A stretch of DNA of 64,000 nt from contig JAJYUH010000002.1 in the NCBI GenBank assembly GCA_021792635.1, positions 186,001 through 250,000 of the forward strand, written 5' to 3'. Below are positions 36,675 through 47,711 of the stretch, piece by piece (the stretch's first letter is position 1; each line of letters opens with the position of its first letter). Below the pieces are notes generated by a model that worked only from the letters and a program-made list of their open reading frames with translations, was not told where the DNA came from and did no database searches. Source of the stretch: Natronospirales bacterium. Its GTDB lineage: Bacteria > Pseudomonadota > Gammaproteobacteria > Natronospirales > REEB76. The translations under genes and the position numbers were made by a program.

Positions 36675-37298
36675 ATGCCCAAGCGAAGCAAAAGCAGTGC
36701 CCGTTGGCTCGCCGAGCATTTTTCCGACGCCTATGTGAAACGCGCCCAACAGGCGGGTTGGCGCTCGCGGGCGGTATTCAAGCTGGAGGAGGTGCAGCGA
36801 CGCGACCGCCTCATCAGGCCGGGCATGACGGTAGTGGATCTGGGCGCCGCTCCCGGCGGCTGGAGTCAGTATGCGGCGAAAATCCTGGCGGGCCGCGGCA
36901 CCCTGCTGGCGCTCGATATTCTTCCCATGCAACCCCTGAACGGCGTGGAATTTATCCAGGGCGATTTCACCGAGCCGGCGGCGCTGGAGCGGGTGCTGGC
37001 GCGGCTCGGCGGCCGGTCCGCCGACCTTGTTTTGTCGGATATGGCCCCCAATATCAGTGGGGACAAGGCCATGGACCAGCCGCGTGCCATGCATTTGGCG
37101 GAGCTGGCGCTGGAGTTCGCCCGCCGCGCACTCGGGCCGGAAGGCGCGTTTCTGGTGAAGACATTTCAAGGCGTGGGGTTTGCGGACTATTTGCAGGCGT
37201 TGCGCGGCGGCTTTCGCAGTGTGGTCATACGCAAGCCCAAGTCCTCACGGACCCGCAGCCGCGAACTTTATTTATTGGCGAAACAACCGCGGGTATAG
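36675..37298 (+). CDS. rlmE: 23S rRNA 2'-O-ribose methyltransferase RlmE (FtsJ)
   Basis: This 207-residue heat-shock methyltransferase modifies U2552 of 23S rRNA. The SAM site is [19 protein letters not shown] near residues 53-71. Catalytic-tetrad positions lie in [21 protein letters not shown] near 119, KTFQG near 160 and the final basic region ([17 protein letters not shown]). It lies upstream of ftsH, the classical rlmE-ftsH pair. Confidence 0.98.
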   Translation: MPKRSKSSARWLAEHFSDAYVKRAQQAGWRSRAVFKLEEVQRRDRLIRPGMTVVDLGAAPGGWSQYAAKILAGRGTLLALDILPMQPLNGVEFIQGDFTEPAALERVLARLGGRSADLVLSDMAPNISGDKAMDQPRAMHLAELALEFARRALGPEGAFLVKTFQGVGFADYLQALRGGFRSVVIRKPKSSRTRSRELYLLAKQPRV

Positions 37299-37359
37299 TA
37301 CTGTCTGAACATTGAACAGCCGCGGCCGCCAGGCTGCGGCGCTTGCGAGGAACCTGATT

Positions 37360-39294
37360 TTGAACGACTTTTTCAAGACTCTGCTGATCTGGATACTGAT
37401 TGCGGTGGTGCTGCTGGCGGTTTTCAACAGCTTCACCTCGAGCAGCAGCAAAACCCAGTCCATCGCCTATTCCGCCTTCCTCTCGGATGTCCAGGAAGGC
37501 AGTATTGCCAGCGTGACTTTCGATGGCCGCAGCATCACCGGCACCCTCTCCTCCGGCGAGAAGTTCAGCACTTACAGCCCGCTGACCACGGATTTCATGC
37601 CGCTGGTGGACACCCTGCGCAAGGGTAACAGCAACGTCAAGATTGAAGCCAACCCCCCCGAGCACACCTCCTGGTGGCTGCAGGGATTGATTTCCTTCGG
37701 GCCCATTCTTTTGTTGATCGGCGTGTGGATTTATTTCATGCGCCAGATGCAGGGTGGCGCCGGCGGTCGCGGCGCCATGTCCTTCGGCAAGAGCCGTGCG
37801 CGCATGCTGGGCGAGGACCAGGTGAAGATCAATTTCAGTGATGTGGCGGGGGTGGAGGAGGCCAAGGAAGAAGTGGCGGAGCTGGTGGAGTTCCTGCGCG
37901 ACCCCGGTAAGTTCCAGAAGCTCGGCGGACGTATCCCCCGCGGTGTGCTCATGGTAGGCGCCCCGGGTGCCGGCAAGACCCTGCTCGCCAAGGCCATCGC
38001 CGGTGAGGCCAAGGTGCCGTTCTTCAGCATCTCCGGTTCTGATTTTGTGGAAATGTTCGTGGGTGTGGGTGCCTCGCGCGTGCGCGATATGTTCGAGCAG
38101 GCCAAGAAGCACGCGCCCTGTATCATCTTCATTGATGAGATTGACGCCGTTGGCCGTCACCGCGGCGCGGGCCTGGGCGGCGGTCACGACGAACGCGAGC
38201 AGACCCTCAACCAGTTGTTGGTGGAGATGGACGGCTTTGAGGGTAGTGAGGGCGTCATCGTCATCGCCGCCACCAACCGCCCGGACGTGCTGGACCCGGC
38301 GCTGTTGCGCCCCGGCCGCTTCGACCGCCAGGTGGTGGTTCCGCTGCCGGACGTGCGCGGCCGCGAGCAGATACTCAAGGTGCACATGCGCAAGGTACCT
38401 CTGGGCGACGACGTGAAACCCGCCATCATCGCCCGCGGTACCCCGGGCTTTTCCGGCGCGGATCTCGCCAACCTGGTGAATGAGGCCGCACTGTTCGCAG
38501 CGCGCGCCAACAAGCGTACCGTGAGTATGGAGGAATTCGAGCGCGCCAAGGACAAGATAATGATGGGTGCCGAGCGCCGTTCCATGGTCATGAGCGAGGA
38601 TGAGAAACGTCTCACCGCCTATCACGAATCGGGTCATGCCATCGTCGGCCGGCTGGTGCCGGATCACGACCCGGTGTATAAGGTGAGCATCATTCCGCGC
38701 GGGCTGGCACTCGGCGTCACCATGTTCCTGCCGGAGAGCGACCGCTACAGCTACAGCAAGCGGCGTCTCGAGAGCCAATTGTCTAGCCTGTTCGGCGGCC
38801 GCGTGGCGGAAGAGATTATCTTTGGCGCCGAGTGCGTAACCACCGGCGCATCCAACGATATCGAGCGCGCCACCGGCATCGCCCGTAACATGGTTACCAA
38901 GTGGGGTCTGTCGGAGACGCTGGGCCCGCTTAGCTACGAGGAGGAGGAGGGCGAGGTGTTCCTCGGCCATTCCGTCACCCGTCACAAGCAGATTTCCGGC
39001 GAAACCCAGCGTACCATTGACCAGGAAGTGCGCACCGTGATCGACCGCAATTATCAGCGCGCCAAGGGACTGCTGCAGGATAATTTGCAAAAGCTGCATA
39101 CCATGGCGACTGCGCTCATGAAGTACGAAACCATTGATGCCGAGCAGATTGACGACATCATGAACGGCAAGGAGCCGCGCCCGCCTCAGGACTGGTCCGA
39201 CGACGGCAACGGCAGCGCCCCGGCCACCGCGCGCGATACCGCCACGGCAACCTCCAAAGATGCCAAAATCGGCGGGCCCGCGAGTCAGCACTGA
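37360..39294 (+). CDS. ftsH: ATP-dependent zinc metalloprotease FtsH
   Basis: This 644-residue inner-membrane AAA protease degrades membrane proteins, sigma32 and LpxC. Two membrane helices flank a periplasmic domain (residues ~7-25 and ~108-127). The AAA domain has Walker A GAPGAGKT near 203, Walker [11 protein letters not shown] near 256 and second region of homology [11 protein letters not shown]. The zinc site is HESGH near 425. TTG 37360 is chosen because GAGGA is 8 bases upstream and the length equals E. coli FtsH. A possible -10 box TATAGT lies at 37294-37299. Confidence 0.98.
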   Translation: MNDFFKTLLIWILIAVVLLAVFNSFTSSSSKTQSIAYSAFLSDVQEGSIASVTFDGRSITGTLSSGEKFSTYSPLTTDFMPLVDTLRKGNSNVKIEANPPEHTSWWLQGLISFGPILLLIGVWIYFMRQMQGGAGGRGAMSFGKSRARMLGEDQVKINFSDVAGVEEAKEEVAELVEFLRDPGKFQKLGGRIPRGVLMVGAPGAGKTLLAKAIAGEAKVPFFSISGSDFVEMFVGVGASRVRDMFEQAKKHAPCIIFIDEIDAVGRHRGAGLGGGHDEREQTLNQLLVEMDGFEGSEGVIVIAATNRPDVLDPALLRPGRFDRQVVVPLPDVRGREQILKVHMRKVPLGDDVKPAIIARGTPGFSGADLANLVNEAALFAARANKRTVSMEEFERAKDKIMMGAERRSMVMSEDEKRLTAYHESGHAIVGRLVPDHDPVYKVSIIPRGLALGVTMFLPESDRYSYSKRRLESQLSSLFGGRVAEEIIFGAECVTTGASNDIERATGIARNMVTKWGLSETLGPLSYEEEEGEVFLGHSVTRHKQISGETQRTIDQEVRTVIDRNYQRAKGLLQDNLQKLHTMATALMKYETIDAEQIDDIMNGKEPRPPQDWSDDGNGSAPATARDTATATSKDAKIGGPASQH

Positions 39295-39313
39295 TAAAAC
39301 GTGGTGTAATCAG

Positions 39314-39339
39314 GCCGGCGCATGAGCGCCGGCTTTTTT
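39314..39339 (+). terminator. Rho-independent terminator after ftsH
   Basis: GCCGGCGC-ATGA-GCGCCGGC is a perfect 8-bp stem followed by six T. It separates ftsH from folP; folP must then be read by read-through or from its own promoter. Confidence 0.9.
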
Positions 39340-39394
39340 ATGGGTGCGCCCCGCCGGGAGCACTCCCGAACAGGCGGACGTTGAGGACCGGCTG

Positions 39395-40231
39395 GTGCAA
39401 TTACAACTGGGCAGACACACGCTGGATCTGGCGCAGCCGCAGGTGATGGGGGTGCTGAATCGCACGCCGGATTCGTTTTCTGATGGCGGAGTTTTCGCGG
39501 ATTTCGCTGCGGCTGTTCGCCGTGCGCATGCCATGGCGGGGGAAGGCGCCGCCATCATAGATATCGGCGGCGAATCCACCCGGCCCGGGGCGGAAGCCGT
39601 GAGCGTGCAACAGGAGCTGGACCGCGTCATACCGCTCATCGAACGGCTGGCCGGTGAGATGGACACACCGGTCTCCATTGATACCGGCAAACCGGAAGTG
39701 ATGCGTGAGGCGGTGCGTGCCGGTGCCGTCATGATCAACGATGTGTACGCCCTGCGTCTGCCGGGAGCACTCACGGCGGCACTCGCCTGCCGGGTACCGG
39801 TGTGTCTCATGCACATGCAGGGCGAGCCGCGCGGCATGCAGCAGAACCCGCGGTATGCAGACGTGGTGACCGAAGTGAGGGATTTTCTTGAGGAACGCAC
39901 CCGGGTATGCGAAGCCGCGGGTATCCCGCGCTCGCAGATACTGGTTGATCCCGGATTCGGCTTTGGCAAGACGCTTGCACACAATCTCGCGTTGCTGCGA
40001 CGTCTGCAGGAACTCGCCTTACTGGGGCAGCCGTTGCTGGTGGGTTTGTCGCGCAAGTCCTCCATCGGCACCTTGCTGGGTGGCGTGCCTCCGATGGAGC
40101 GGCTGCATGGCAGCGTGGCAGCGGCGGTGGTGGCGGTGCTGCGCGGTGCGCATATCATCCGTGCCCATGACGTAAAAGCCACCGTGGAGGCGCTCAAGGT
40201 TGCGGCCGCGGCACGCCTGGATGGATGCTAG
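39395..40231 (+). CDS. folP: Dihydropteroate synthase FolP
   Basis: This 278-residue TIM-barrel enzyme condenses the pterin pyrophosphate with 4-aminobenzoate. Motifs are VMGVLNRTPDSFSDGG near residue 15, IIDIGGESTRPGAEAV near 49, INDVYALR near 109, and the C-terminal RVHD-type histidine in IIRAHDVKATVEAL. GTG 39395 has GAGGA upstream; GTG 39344 is an alternative but would begin within a few bases of the terminator T-run. Confidence 0.97.
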   Translation: MQLQLGRHTLDLAQPQVMGVLNRTPDSFSDGGVFADFAAAVRRAHAMAGEGAAIIDIGGESTRPGAEAVSVQQELDRVIPLIERLAGEMDTPVSIDTGKPEVMREAVRAGAVMINDVYALRLPGALTAALACRVPVCLMHMQGEPRGMQQNPRYADVVTEVRDFLEERTRVCEAAGIPRSQILVDPGFGFGKTLAHNLALLRRLQELALLGQPLLVGLSRKSSIGTLLGGVPPMERLHGSVAAAVVAVLRGAHIIRAHDVKATVEALKVAAAARLDGC

Positions 40232-40253
40232 AATTCCTCTCTAACGAGGAAAC

Positions 40254-41594
40254 ATGACACGCAAATTCTTCGGTACTGACGGCATACGCGGACGGGTGGG
40301 CTGCCCGCAGATGAGCGCGGACTTTGTGCTGCGCCTCGGCTGGGCGGCGGGCCGGGTGTTGGCGTCCCAGGGCGGCGGCAGCGTGCTCATCGGCAAGGAC
40401 ACGCGTATCTCGGGTTACATGTTCGAATCCGCCCTGGAAGCGGGATTCTCCGCGGCGGGTGTGAATGTGCGCCTGCTGGGGCCCATGCCCACTCCCGCCA
40501 TCGCCTATCTCACGCGCATTACGCAGGCACAGGCGGGCGTGGTCATCAGCGCCTCCCACAATCCCTACTACGACAACGGCATCAAATTCTTTTCCGCAAA
40601 GGGCCGCAAACTTGCGGATGACATCGAATTGCGCATCGAGGAGGAAATCGCGAAACCCTTTGTAACCGTGGATTCCGCTTCCCTGGGCGGCGCACGCCGC
40701 CTGGAAGATGCGGCGGCACGCTATATTGAATTTTGCAAGTCATCCGTGGCGCCGGAACTAAATCTTGCAGGCCGGAAAATTGTGCTGGACTGCGCCCATG
40801 GCGCCACCTATCGCATTGCGCCGCGCGTATTCAGCGACCTGGGTGCGCAGGTAATCAGCATGGGCGTCGCGCCGGACGGATTGAATATCAATCATGAGTC
40901 GGGGTCCACTCATCCGGATACATTGCGGCACAAAGTGCTGGAAAGCGGTGCGCATCTCGGTATTGCCTTCGACGGTGATGGTGACCGGGTACTTATGGTG
41001 GATCAGCATGGCGAGCTGGTGGACGGAGATGAATTGCTATTCATTATCAGCATGCAGCGCAAAGCTCGAAAGCAGCTTGCCGGGCCCGTCGTCGGCACCC
41101 AGATGAGCAATCTTGGACTTGAACAGGCTTTGGCTGCACAGGGTGTGGAGTTCCGGCGCGCCAAAGTGGGTGACCGTTACGTGCTGGCCCTGCTGGAAGA
41201 GTCCGGCGGCATCCTTGGAGGCGAGAATTCCGGCCACATCATTTGCCTGGACCGCACCACTACCGGCGATGGTATTATTGCGGCATTGCAGGTATTGGAG
41301 GCCCTCCAGACCGCCGGCCGTGATCTTGCCGAGATGAAGGCCAAAATGCACAAGTATCCCCAGGTTCTGGTAAATGTGAAGACTGAGGAGCGCGTGGATC
41401 TGGAAATGTCCATGATCCGGACGGCGGTGCAATCGGTGGAGGCCCGTTTGCATGGACGCGGACGGGTATTATTGCGGCCTTCCGGTACCGAGGCCGTGGT
41501 GCGCGTGATGGTGGAAGGCGAGGATGCCGCGTTGACGCGCCAGTATGCGGAGGATATCGCCGCCGCGGTGCACAGTGCCGCCGCCGTACATTGA
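40254..41594 (+). CDS. glmM: Phosphoglucosamine mutase GlmM
   Basis: This 446-residue enzyme interconverts glucosamine-6- and -1-phosphate for UDP-GlcNAc synthesis. The phosphoserine loop is [19 protein letters not shown] near residue 100, the magnesium loop [13 protein letters not shown] near 242, the sugar loop GGENSGHI near 325 and the phosphate-binding loop [12 protein letters not shown] near 412. The ATG follows ACGAGGA. It comes 22 bases after folP in the classical folP-glmM order. Confidence 0.98.
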   Translation: MTRKFFGTDGIRGRVGCPQMSADFVLRLGWAAGRVLASQGGGSVLIGKDTRISGYMFESALEAGFSAAGVNVRLLGPMPTPAIAYLTRITQAQAGVVISASHNPYYDNGIKFFSAKGRKLADDIELRIEEEIAKPFVTVDSASLGGARRLEDAAARYIEFCKSSVAPELNLAGRKIVLDCAHGATYRIAPRVFSDLGAQVISMGVAPDGLNINHESGSTHPDTLRHKVLESGAHLGIAFDGDGDRVLMVDQHGELVDGDELLFIISMQRKARKQLAGPVVGTQMSNLGLEQALAAQGVEFRRAKVGDRYVLALLEESGGILGGENSGHIICLDRTTTGDGIIAALQVLEALQTAGRDLAEMKAKMHKYPQVLVNVKTEERVDLEMSMIRTAVQSVEARLHGRGRVLLRPSGTEAVVRVMVEGEDAALTRQYAEDIAAAVHSAAAVH

Positions 41595-41654
41595 TTTCCG
41601 CAACCCGCGCCGCTATGCTTGCGCGCCTTTTAAAACCGCACCGGGCATTTACTC

Positions 41655-42410
41655 ATGCGTGCTTCGTTCATTATGGCCGGAAACTGGAAGATGAATGGCT
41701 CGCGTGAGAGCGTCGCGCGTCTGCTGAACGACCTTCTCCAGGGGATCGAAATGACGGCAAGCACCGAGGTACTGGTGTGTCCGCCCTACGTCTATCTTGC
41801 TGATGCGGCCAGGTTGCTCAAGGGCAGCACGGTGATTCTGGGTGCTCAGGATGTATGTGCCGAGGATAACGGTGCGTATACCGGTGAAATATCCGGCGCA
41901 ATGTTGCGGGATTTCGACTGCCACTACGTGGTCGTGGGGCATTCGGAGCGGCGTTCCCTTTATGCTGAAGATGACAGGCTGGTGGCGCGCAAATTCATGG
42001 CTGCGCAGAAAGCGGGGCTCATACCCATTTTGTGCGTGGGGGAGACCTTGTGGGAACGCGAGCGCGGTACCACCCATGCGGTGATTACGCGGCAGCTCCA
42101 GGCAGTATTGGACGCGGCCGGCATCGCGGCCTTTGACCGGGCGGTCGTGGCTTATGAACCCGTTTGGGCCATTGGCACCGGCGAAACGGCCACGCCGGAG
42201 CAGGCCCAGGAAGTGCACGCTCTGATGCGTGGCTGTATCCGCGCCGGAGATGCTAGAATAGCCGAAGCCATCCGCCTGATTTACGGCGGCAGTGTCAAGG
42301 CTGCCAATGCCGCCGAGCTGTTCCGTATGCCCGATATAAACGGCGGCCTGGTGGGCGGCGCTTCCCTGGATGCACGCGAATTTCTCGCTATCTGCAAGGC
42401 AGCGGCCTGA
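41655..42410 (+). CDS. tpiA: Triosephosphate isomerase
   Basis: This 251-residue glycolytic TIM barrel has GNWKMNGSR near residue 8 (substrate Lys), GHSERRSLY near 96 (catalytic His), AYEPVWAIGTGETAT near 167 (catalytic Glu) and the phosphate loop YGGSVKAANA near 213. It lies between glmM and secG, the usual gammaproteobacterial place. Confidence 0.99.
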   Translation: MRASFIMAGNWKMNGSRESVARLLNDLLQGIEMTASTEVLVCPPYVYLADAARLLKGSTVILGAQDVCAEDNGAYTGEISGAMLRDFDCHYVVVGHSERRSLYAEDDRLVARKFMAAQKAGLIPILCVGETLWERERGTTHAVITRQLQAVLDAAGIAAFDRAVVAYEPVWAIGTGETATPEQAQEVHALMRGCIRAGDARIAEAIRLIYGGSVKAANAAELFRMPDINGGLVGGASLDAREFLAICKAAA

Positions 42411-42437
42411 TTCTGACCGGTAATTTTGAGCGTATTC

Positions 42438-42821
42438 ATGCTGTACACCATTCTTGAGATCATCCTGGTATTCGTGGCCGTGGCGTTGATCGTGCTCATC
42501 CTGCTGCAACAGGGCAAAGGCGCGGATGCGGGCGCCGCGTTCGGCAGCGGTGCTTCCGGTACCGTATTCGGCGCCGGCGGCTCGGCGAATTTTCTCAGCC
42601 ACAGCACCGCGGTCCTCGCGACGGTTTTTTTCATTCTTGCGCTGCTGATGGCCTACCTTTCCCACCACACCTCCGCGCCCCGGAGCATCGTGGAGCGTGC
42701 CGTGCAGCAACGGGCGCTGGTTACACCCCCTGCCGCACCGCAGGCACCGGCCGCAAGCAAACCACAGCCGGCACCCGCTTCCAAACCATCCGGCAATTCC
42801 CCGCCCGCCCATCATCGGTAG
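42438..42821 (+). CDS. secG: Preprotein translocase subunit SecG
   Basis: This 127-residue inner-membrane subunit of SecYEG has two helices ([20 protein letters not shown] and [18 protein letters not shown]) joined by the conserved loop [25 protein letters not shown]. The C-terminal ~45 residues are a Pro/Ala-rich tail longer than in many relatives. ATG 42438 is chosen; TTG 42426 is in frame. tRNA-Leu follows, as in E. coli. Confidence 0.96.
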   Translation: MLYTILEIILVFVAVALIVLILLQQGKGADAGAAFGSGASGTVFGAGGSANFLSHSTAVLATVFFILALLMAYLSHHTSAPRSIVERAVQQRALVTPPAAPQAPAASKPQPAPASKPSGNSPPAHHR

Positions 42822-42949
42822 CTGATTGCCGGTGCGCCGAAATGGTTTCATGAGCGCCGGATAGCATCGCTTTTTACCGGGGCGATACGTTAAAATTGAG
42901 CGTCTTTGTGGAAAGCCGGCATGCGTGCCGGTATCCCGCGGACCCAAAT

Positions 42950-43034
42950 GCCGACGTGGTGGAATTGGTAGACACGCTACTTTGAGGTGGTAGTGGGTAA
43001 AACCGTGGGAGTTCGAGTCTCCCCGTCGGCACCA
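42950..43034 (+). tRNA. leuU: tRNA-Leu (anticodon GAG)
   Basis: This 85-nt class II tRNA starts GCCGACG and ends CGTCGGC-ACCA with CCA encoded. The anticodon stem CTACT/GGTAG encloses TTGAGGT, giving GAG. A long variable arm (GTGGGTAAAACCGTGGG region) and T-loop GTTCGAGTC are present. It corresponds to E. coli leuU downstream of secG. A TAAAAT -10-like box lies at 42891-42896. Confidence 0.97.
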
Positions 43035-43110
43035 GCATCCCGACCGGCATGATCTCCCGGTTGTGATGCGCAAGAGCATAGCGTTTGCATCCTGATTCGG
43101 TGAGGAGAGC

Positions 43111-43479
43111 ATGCTGCAGAATTACGTTCCCATCCTGCTGTTCCTGATCTGCGGTTTCCTGTTCGGCGGCGTGCTGGTGGGAGCGGGATTTGTTGCCAGC
43201 GCACTGCTTCGCAATCGCCGTCCGGACAGTGAAAAGCAGTCTCCCTATGAATGCGGCTTTGAGCCTTTTACGGACAGCCGCATGAAGTTCGATGTGCGCT
43301 ATTATCTCGTCGCGATTCTGTTCATCATTTTTGATTTGGAAATCGCCTTCCTGTTCCCCTGGGCCGTGTCGCTGCACCACAGCGGTTTGTTTGGCTTTTT
43401 GGCCATGCTGATCTTTCTTGCCGTTCTGGTAGTGGGGTTCATTTATGAATGGAAGAAGGGAGCCCTGGAATGGGAATAG
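43111..43479 (+). CDS. nuoA: NADH-quinone oxidoreductase subunit A
   Basis: This 122-residue membrane subunit with three helices starts [20 protein letters not shown]. The conserved loop [20 protein letters not shown] near residue 45 is followed by [24 protein letters not shown]. It is the first gene of a complete 14-gene complex I operon and overlaps nuoB by 10 bases. Confidence 0.99.
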   Translation: MLQNYVPILLFLICGFLFGGVLVGAGFVASALLRNRRPDSEKQSPYECGFEPFTDSRMKFDVRYYLVAILFIIFDLEIAFLFPWAVSLHHSGLFGFLAMLIFLAVLVVGFIYEWKKGALEWE

Positions 43480-43946
43480 AAGGCGTGCAGCAGAAGGGTT
43501 TTGTCACCACCGGCGTGGATACACTGGTGAACTGGGCGCGCACCGGATCGCTCTGGCCCATGACCTTCGGACTGGCCTGCTGTGCCGTGGAAATGATGCA
43601 TGCCGGCGCGGCGCGTTATGACTTGGACCGTTTCGGGGTGATCTTTCGCCCCAGCCCGCGTCAGTCCGATGTGATGATCGTGGCCGGGACGTTGGTAAAC
43701 AAGATGGCACCGGCGCTGCGCAAGGTTTATGACCAGATGGCGGAACCCCGCTGGGTGATTTCCATGGGTTCCTGCGCCAATGGCGGTGGTTACTATCATT
43801 ATTCCTATGCGGTGGTGCGCGGTTGCGACCGCATCGTGCCGGTGGATGTGTATGTGCCCGGGTGTCCGCCCAGCGCCGAGCAGTTGATTTACGGCATCAT
43901 CCAGTTGCAGAAGAAGATCAAACGTACCAACACCATCGCCCGCTAA
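43470..43946 (+). CDS. nuoB: NADH-quinone oxidoreductase subunit B
   Basis: This 158-residue subunit carries cluster N2, the last iron-sulfur centre before quinone. Ligands are the tandem CC in [12 protein letters not shown] near residue 37, [14 protein letters not shown] near 102 and [11 protein letters not shown] near 132. The start lies within the nuoA end. The CC motif distinguishes it from the HyfI-type subunits at 3059-3859 and 10517-11278, which have CxxC. Confidence 0.99.
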   Translation: MGIEGVQQKGFVTTGVDTLVNWARTGSLWPMTFGLACCAVEMMHAGAARYDLDRFGVIFRPSPRQSDVMIVAGTLVNKMAPALRKVYDQMAEPRWVISMGSCANGGGYYHYSYAVVRGCDRIVPVDVYVPGCPPSAEQLIYGIIQLQKKIKRTNTIAR

Positions 43947-43958
43947 CCGAGAAATTCA

Positions 43959-44651
43959 ATGAGCGTAACGACGGACAAGCTCGTCGCGGATATGGAAGCG
44001 CGTTTCAGCAACGCCCTGAAGCGCGTGCCGTCCCGCGTGGATCAGCTGACCTACGAAGTATCCACCGCAGGGTTGCGGGAAGTCTGCCGTGGCTTGCGTG
44101 ATCTGGAACCGTTCCATTTCGAGCAGCTCATGGATGTGTGCGGCGTGGATTATCTGGGCTATGGTGAAGCAGATTGGCAGACCGAGGATGCGACGCGCAC
44201 CGGTTTCAGCCGCGGCGTGGATCGTCATCCGCCGCAGGCACGGGGGCGCACACAGCGGCGTTTCGCCGTGGTGTATCACTTGCTATCCGTCCGCCACAAT
44301 CAGCGTCTGCGGTTGCGGGCATTCTGCGCGGATGAACCGCCCATGCTGGATTCGGTGGCGGACATCTGGGCCTCCGCCAACTGGTATGAGCGTGAAGTGT
44401 TCGACCTCTACGGTATTCTCTTCAACGGGCATCCCGACTTGCGCCGCATTCTCACCGATTATGGCTTCACCGGTCACCCGTTCCGCAAGGACTTCCCCCT
44501 GTCGGGCAATGTGGAAGTGCGCTACGACCCGGAGAAAAAGCGTGTGATATATGAGCCGGTGAGCATCGAACCGCGCGTACTGGTGCCGCGCGTCATCCGC
44601 CACGATCCGCGCTATGAGGAGGCCTGCAAGCAGGTCCCCAAGAATGCCTGA
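43959..44651 (+). CDS. nuoC: NADH-quinone oxidoreductase subunit C
   Basis: This 230-residue peripheral-arm subunit has the signature [22 protein letters not shown] near residue 142, followed by [13 protein letters not shown] stretch near residues 67-95 ([14 protein letters not shown]...) is a polar insertion relative to the shortest homologues. NuoC and NuoD are separate here, unlike the E. coli fusion. It overlaps nuoD by 8 bases. Confidence 0.98.
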   Translation: MSVTTDKLVADMEARFSNALKRVPSRVDQLTYEVSTAGLREVCRGLRDLEPFHFEQLMDVCGVDYLGYGEADWQTEDATRTGFSRGVDRHPPQARGRTQRRFAVVYHLLSVRHNQRLRLRAFCADEPPMLDSVADIWASANWYEREVFDLYGILFNGHPDLRRILTDYGFTGHPFRKDFPLSGNVEVRYDPEKKRVIYEPVSIEPRVLVPRVIRHDPRYEEACKQVPKNA

Positions 44652-45897
44652 GATCCAGAACTTCACCATGAACTTCGGTCCGCAGCATCCGGCGGCCCAT
44701 GGCGTGCTGCGCCTGGTGCTGGAGATGGACGGCGAGGTCATCACCAAGGCGGATCCGCATATCGGCCTGCTGCATCGCGCCACCGAGAAACTTGCGGAAA
44801 GCAAGCCCTACAATCAGAGCATCGGCTACATGGATCGGCTCGACTACGTGTCCATGATGTGCAACGAGCATGCCTATGTACTGGCGATTGAGAAACTCCT
44901 GGGCATAGAACCGCCGCTCCGTGCGCAGTATATCCGGGTGATGTTCGATGAACTGACGCGTATCACCAACCACCTGCTGTGGCTGGGCGCCCACGGCCTC
45001 GACATCGGTGCCATGACGGTATTCCTGTACTGCTTTCGCGAGCGTGAAGACATCATGGATATGTACGAAGCGGTATCCGGCGCACGCATGCATGCGACCT
45101 ACTACCGCCCGGGCGGCGTGTACCGCGATTTACCGGAGTGCATGCCGCAATACCAGAAATCCCGCTTCCGCAGCAAGGGGGATATGCGGCGCATCAACCA
45201 GGCACGCCAGGGCTCGCTGCTGGACTTTATCGAGGACTTCACCGAACGCTTTCCCGGGTGTGTGGATGAATACGAGGTGCTGCTTACGGATAACCGTATC
45301 TGGAAACAGCGTACCGTCGGTATCGGCGTGGTAACGCCGGAGCGTGCCTTACAGCTCGGTTTTTCCGGCCCCATGCTGCGCGGTTCCGGCATCGAGTGGG
45401 ATCTGCGCAAGAAGCGGCCCTACGCGGCCTACGAACAGATGGATTTCGATATCCCCGTAGGCGTGAACGGCGACTGCTATGACCGCTATCTGGTGCGCAT
45501 CGAGGAAATGCGGCAATCCAATCATATTGTGCGTCAGTGTATCAATTGGTTGCGCAAGAACCCGGGTCCGGTATCGTTGGAGGATCACAAAGTCACGCCG
45601 CCGCGTCGCGAGCAGATGAAATCCGACATGGAGTCATTGATTCATCATTTCAAATACATGACCGAAGGCTATGGCGTACCCGCGGGTGAGGTGTATGCCG
45701 CCATTGAACATCCCAAGGGGGAGTTCGGCATCTATATGATTTCCGACGGCGCCAATAAACCGTTCCGGGTGAAGATCCGCGCCGCGGGATTCGCACATCT
45801 TGCCGCCCTGGATGAGATGGTGCGCGGACACATGTTGGCGGACCTGGTGGCGATTATCGGTACCCAGGACATCGTGTTCGGAGAGGTGGACCGCTGA
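44644..45897 (+). CDS. nuoD: NADH-quinone oxidoreductase subunit D
   Basis: This 417-residue subunit forms the quinone-reaction chamber with NuoB. Motifs are [17 protein letters not shown] near residue 12, [12 protein letters not shown] near 39, the Tyr of [15 protein letters not shown] near 60 and the C-terminal [11 protein letters not shown]. It ends at the same Asp-Arg position as the two HyfG-like subunits in this window, as expected for their common origin. ATG 44644 overlaps nuoC. Confidence 0.99.
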   Translation: MPEIQNFTMNFGPQHPAAHGVLRLVLEMDGEVITKADPHIGLLHRATEKLAESKPYNQSIGYMDRLDYVSMMCNEHAYVLAIEKLLGIEPPLRAQYIRVMFDELTRITNHLLWLGAHGLDIGAMTVFLYCFREREDIMDMYEAVSGARMHATYYRPGGVYRDLPECMPQYQKSRFRSKGDMRRINQARQGSLLDFIEDFTERFPGCVDEYEVLLTDNRIWKQRTVGIGVVTPERALQLGFSGPMLRGSGIEWDLRKKRPYAAYEQMDFDIPVGVNGDCYDRYLVRIEEMRQSNHIVRQCINWLRKNPGPVSLEDHKVTPPRREQMKSDMESLIHHFKYMTEGYGVPAGEVYAAIEHPKGEFGIYMISDGANKPFRVKIRAAGFAHLAALDEMVRGHMLADLVAIIGTQDIVFGEVDR

Positions 45898-46400
45898 TGG
45901 CCGAAACCAGTTCCAGAACCGGCTTGCTGTCGAAAAACGTCCGACAGGTGATCGATGAGGCTGTGAAAAAATATCCTGAGGGGCGTCAGCGCTCGGCGAT
46001 TTTTGACGCCTTGCGGGAAGTGCAGCACGAGAACAAGGGTTATCTTACCGTGGAACTCATGGACGCGGTGGCGGACTATCTCCGGCTGGAGCCCATCAAG
46101 GTCTATGAGGTGGCCACTTTCTATTCCATGTTCGAGACCAGGCCTGTCGGTCGCCACAGCATTTCCGTATGCACCAATATTTCCTGCATGTTGCGCGGCG
46201 CGGACGACATCGTGGCTTACATCGAGAAGAAGCTCGGCATCAAAACCGGCGAGAGCACACCCGACGGTCGCTGTTACCTCAAGCGCGAGGAGGAGTGTCT
46301 TGCCGCCTGCGCCGGCGGCCCCATGATGATGATAGACCACAAATACTACGAAAATCTCACACCCGAGAAAGTGGACAAGATACTGGAGGGCCTGAAGTGA
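45897..46400 (+). CDS. nuoE: NADH-quinone oxidoreductase subunit E
   Basis: This 167-residue [2Fe-2S] thioredoxin-like subunit holds cluster N1a. The four ligands are in CTNISC near residue 92-97 and [12 protein letters not shown] near 133-137. It starts with ATG overlapping the nuoD stop (TGATG) and works with NuoF to oxidise NADH. Confidence 0.98.
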   Translation: MAETSSRTGLLSKNVRQVIDEAVKKYPEGRQRSAIFDALREVQHENKGYLTVELMDAVADYLRLEPIKVYEVATFYSMFETRPVGRHSISVCTNISCMLRGADDIVAYIEKKLGIKTGESTPDGRCYLKREEECLAACAGGPMMMIDHKYYENLTPEKVDKILEGLK

Positions 46401-47701
46401 GCATGCCGCTGGATCAGGTCTGCTATAAGACGCTGCAGTTCGACAAGCCGTGGACCCTGGACAACTACCTGAAAGTGGACGGCTATCAGGCATGGAAGAG
46501 AATCCTCAAGGAAAAAATCCCGCCGGACCAGGTGATTGAAGAGGTAAAGGCCTCGGGGCTGCGCGGCCGCGGTGGCGCCGGTTTCCCCACCGGGGTGAAA
46601 TGGGGTTTCATGCCCAAGAGCCCCACGGCGCCATCGTACGTGGTGTGCAATTCCGACGAATCGGAACCCGGTACCTGCAAGGACCGCGATATCCTGCGTT
46701 ACAACCCGCACGCGCTCGTCGAGGGCATGGCCATCGGCTGCTATGCCATGCGCTGCAAGACGGGTTACAACTACCTCCGCGGCGAATTCATGGATGAGCC
46801 CTATACGCGCTTCAGACAGGCGCTGAAGGAGGCTTATCAGGCCGGACTTTTGGGAAAAAACATCCTCGGCACGGGGGTGGATGTGGATATTTATTCCCAC
46901 TTGGGCGCCGGCGCGTATATTTGCGGAGAGGAAACCGCGCTGCTGGATTCCCTGGAAGGCAAAAAGGGTTGGCCGCGCTTCAAACCGCCGTTTCCGGCAA
47001 ACTACGGCGTGTTCGGCCGGCCCACCACGGTGAATAACACCGAAACCTTCGCCTCGGTGCCCAGCATCATGCACAACGGCGCCAAGTGGTTTGCCGCATT
47101 CGGCAAGCCCAACAACGCCGGTACCAAGATATTTTCCGTCACCGGCCATGTCGCCAAGCCGGGCAATTTCGAGGTACCTCTGTGCACCCCCTTCCAGGAA
47201 CTTCTGGCCCTGGCCGGCGGCGTATGGCTGGGCCGCAAACTCAAGGCGGTGATTCCCGGCGGAGTATCCGCACCGGTGCTGCCCGCCGATGTCATGCTGG
47301 ACTGCAGCATGGATTTCGACTCGCTGCGCAATGCCGGTTCCATGCTGGGTTCCGGCGCGGTGGTGGTGATGGATGAAACCACCTGCATGGTGAAAATGCT
47401 GGAGCGTGCCTCGCGCTTCTTCTATTCCGAATCCTGCGGTCAATGCACGCCGTGCCGGGAAGGCACCGGCTGGATGCACCGCGTCATCGCACGTATCGAG
47501 GCGGGTCGGGGCCGGCAGGAAGACCTGGATCTGCTGGTGAGCGTGTCCCGGAACATCGAGGGCCATACCATCTGCGCCTTCGGTGATGCGGCTGCCTGGC
47601 CGGTGCAGAGTTTCATCAGGCATTTTCGCGACGAATTTCAGTATCACATTGATCACGGCTGCTGCATGGTGGGCCCGGGCGCCCGCAGACAAGCAGCCTG
47701 A
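46397..47701 (+). CDS. nuoF: NADH-quinone oxidoreductase subunit F
   Basis: This 434-residue flavoprotein binds NADH and FMN. The glycine-rich sites are [18 protein letters not shown] near residue 55 and [19 protein letters not shown] near 170; the [4Fe-4S] N3 ligands are in [14 protein letters not shown] near 350, with a later Cys in [16 protein letters not shown] 46397 is preferred because GGAGGG is 6-7 bases upstream and it overlaps the nuoE stop; ATG 46403 is an alternative. Confidence 0.98.
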   Translation: MSMPLDQVCYKTLQFDKPWTLDNYLKVDGYQAWKRILKEKIPPDQVIEEVKASGLRGRGGAGFPTGVKWGFMPKSPTAPSYVVCNSDESEPGTCKDRDILRYNPHALVEGMAIGCYAMRCKTGYNYLRGEFMDEPYTRFRQALKEAYQAGLLGKNILGTGVDVDIYSHLGAGAYICGEETALLDSLEGKKGWPRFKPPFPANYGVFGRPTTVNNTETFASVPSIMHNGAKWFAAFGKPNNAGTKIFSVTGHVAKPGNFEVPLCTPFQELLALAGGVWLGRKLKAVIPGGVSAPVLPADVMLDCSMDFDSLRNAGSMLGSGAVVVMDETTCMVKMLERASRFFYSESCGQCTPCREGTGWMHRVIARIEAGRGRQEDLDLLVSVSRNIEGHTICAFGDAAAWPVQSFIRHFRDEFQYHIDHGCCMVGPGARRQAA

Positions 47702-47711
47702 GTCCGCGCAG

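Noticed and set aside
40229-40234. TAGAAT as a -10 box before glmM.
   Set aside because: No -35 element at suitable spacing; it lies across the folP stop and is probably chance.
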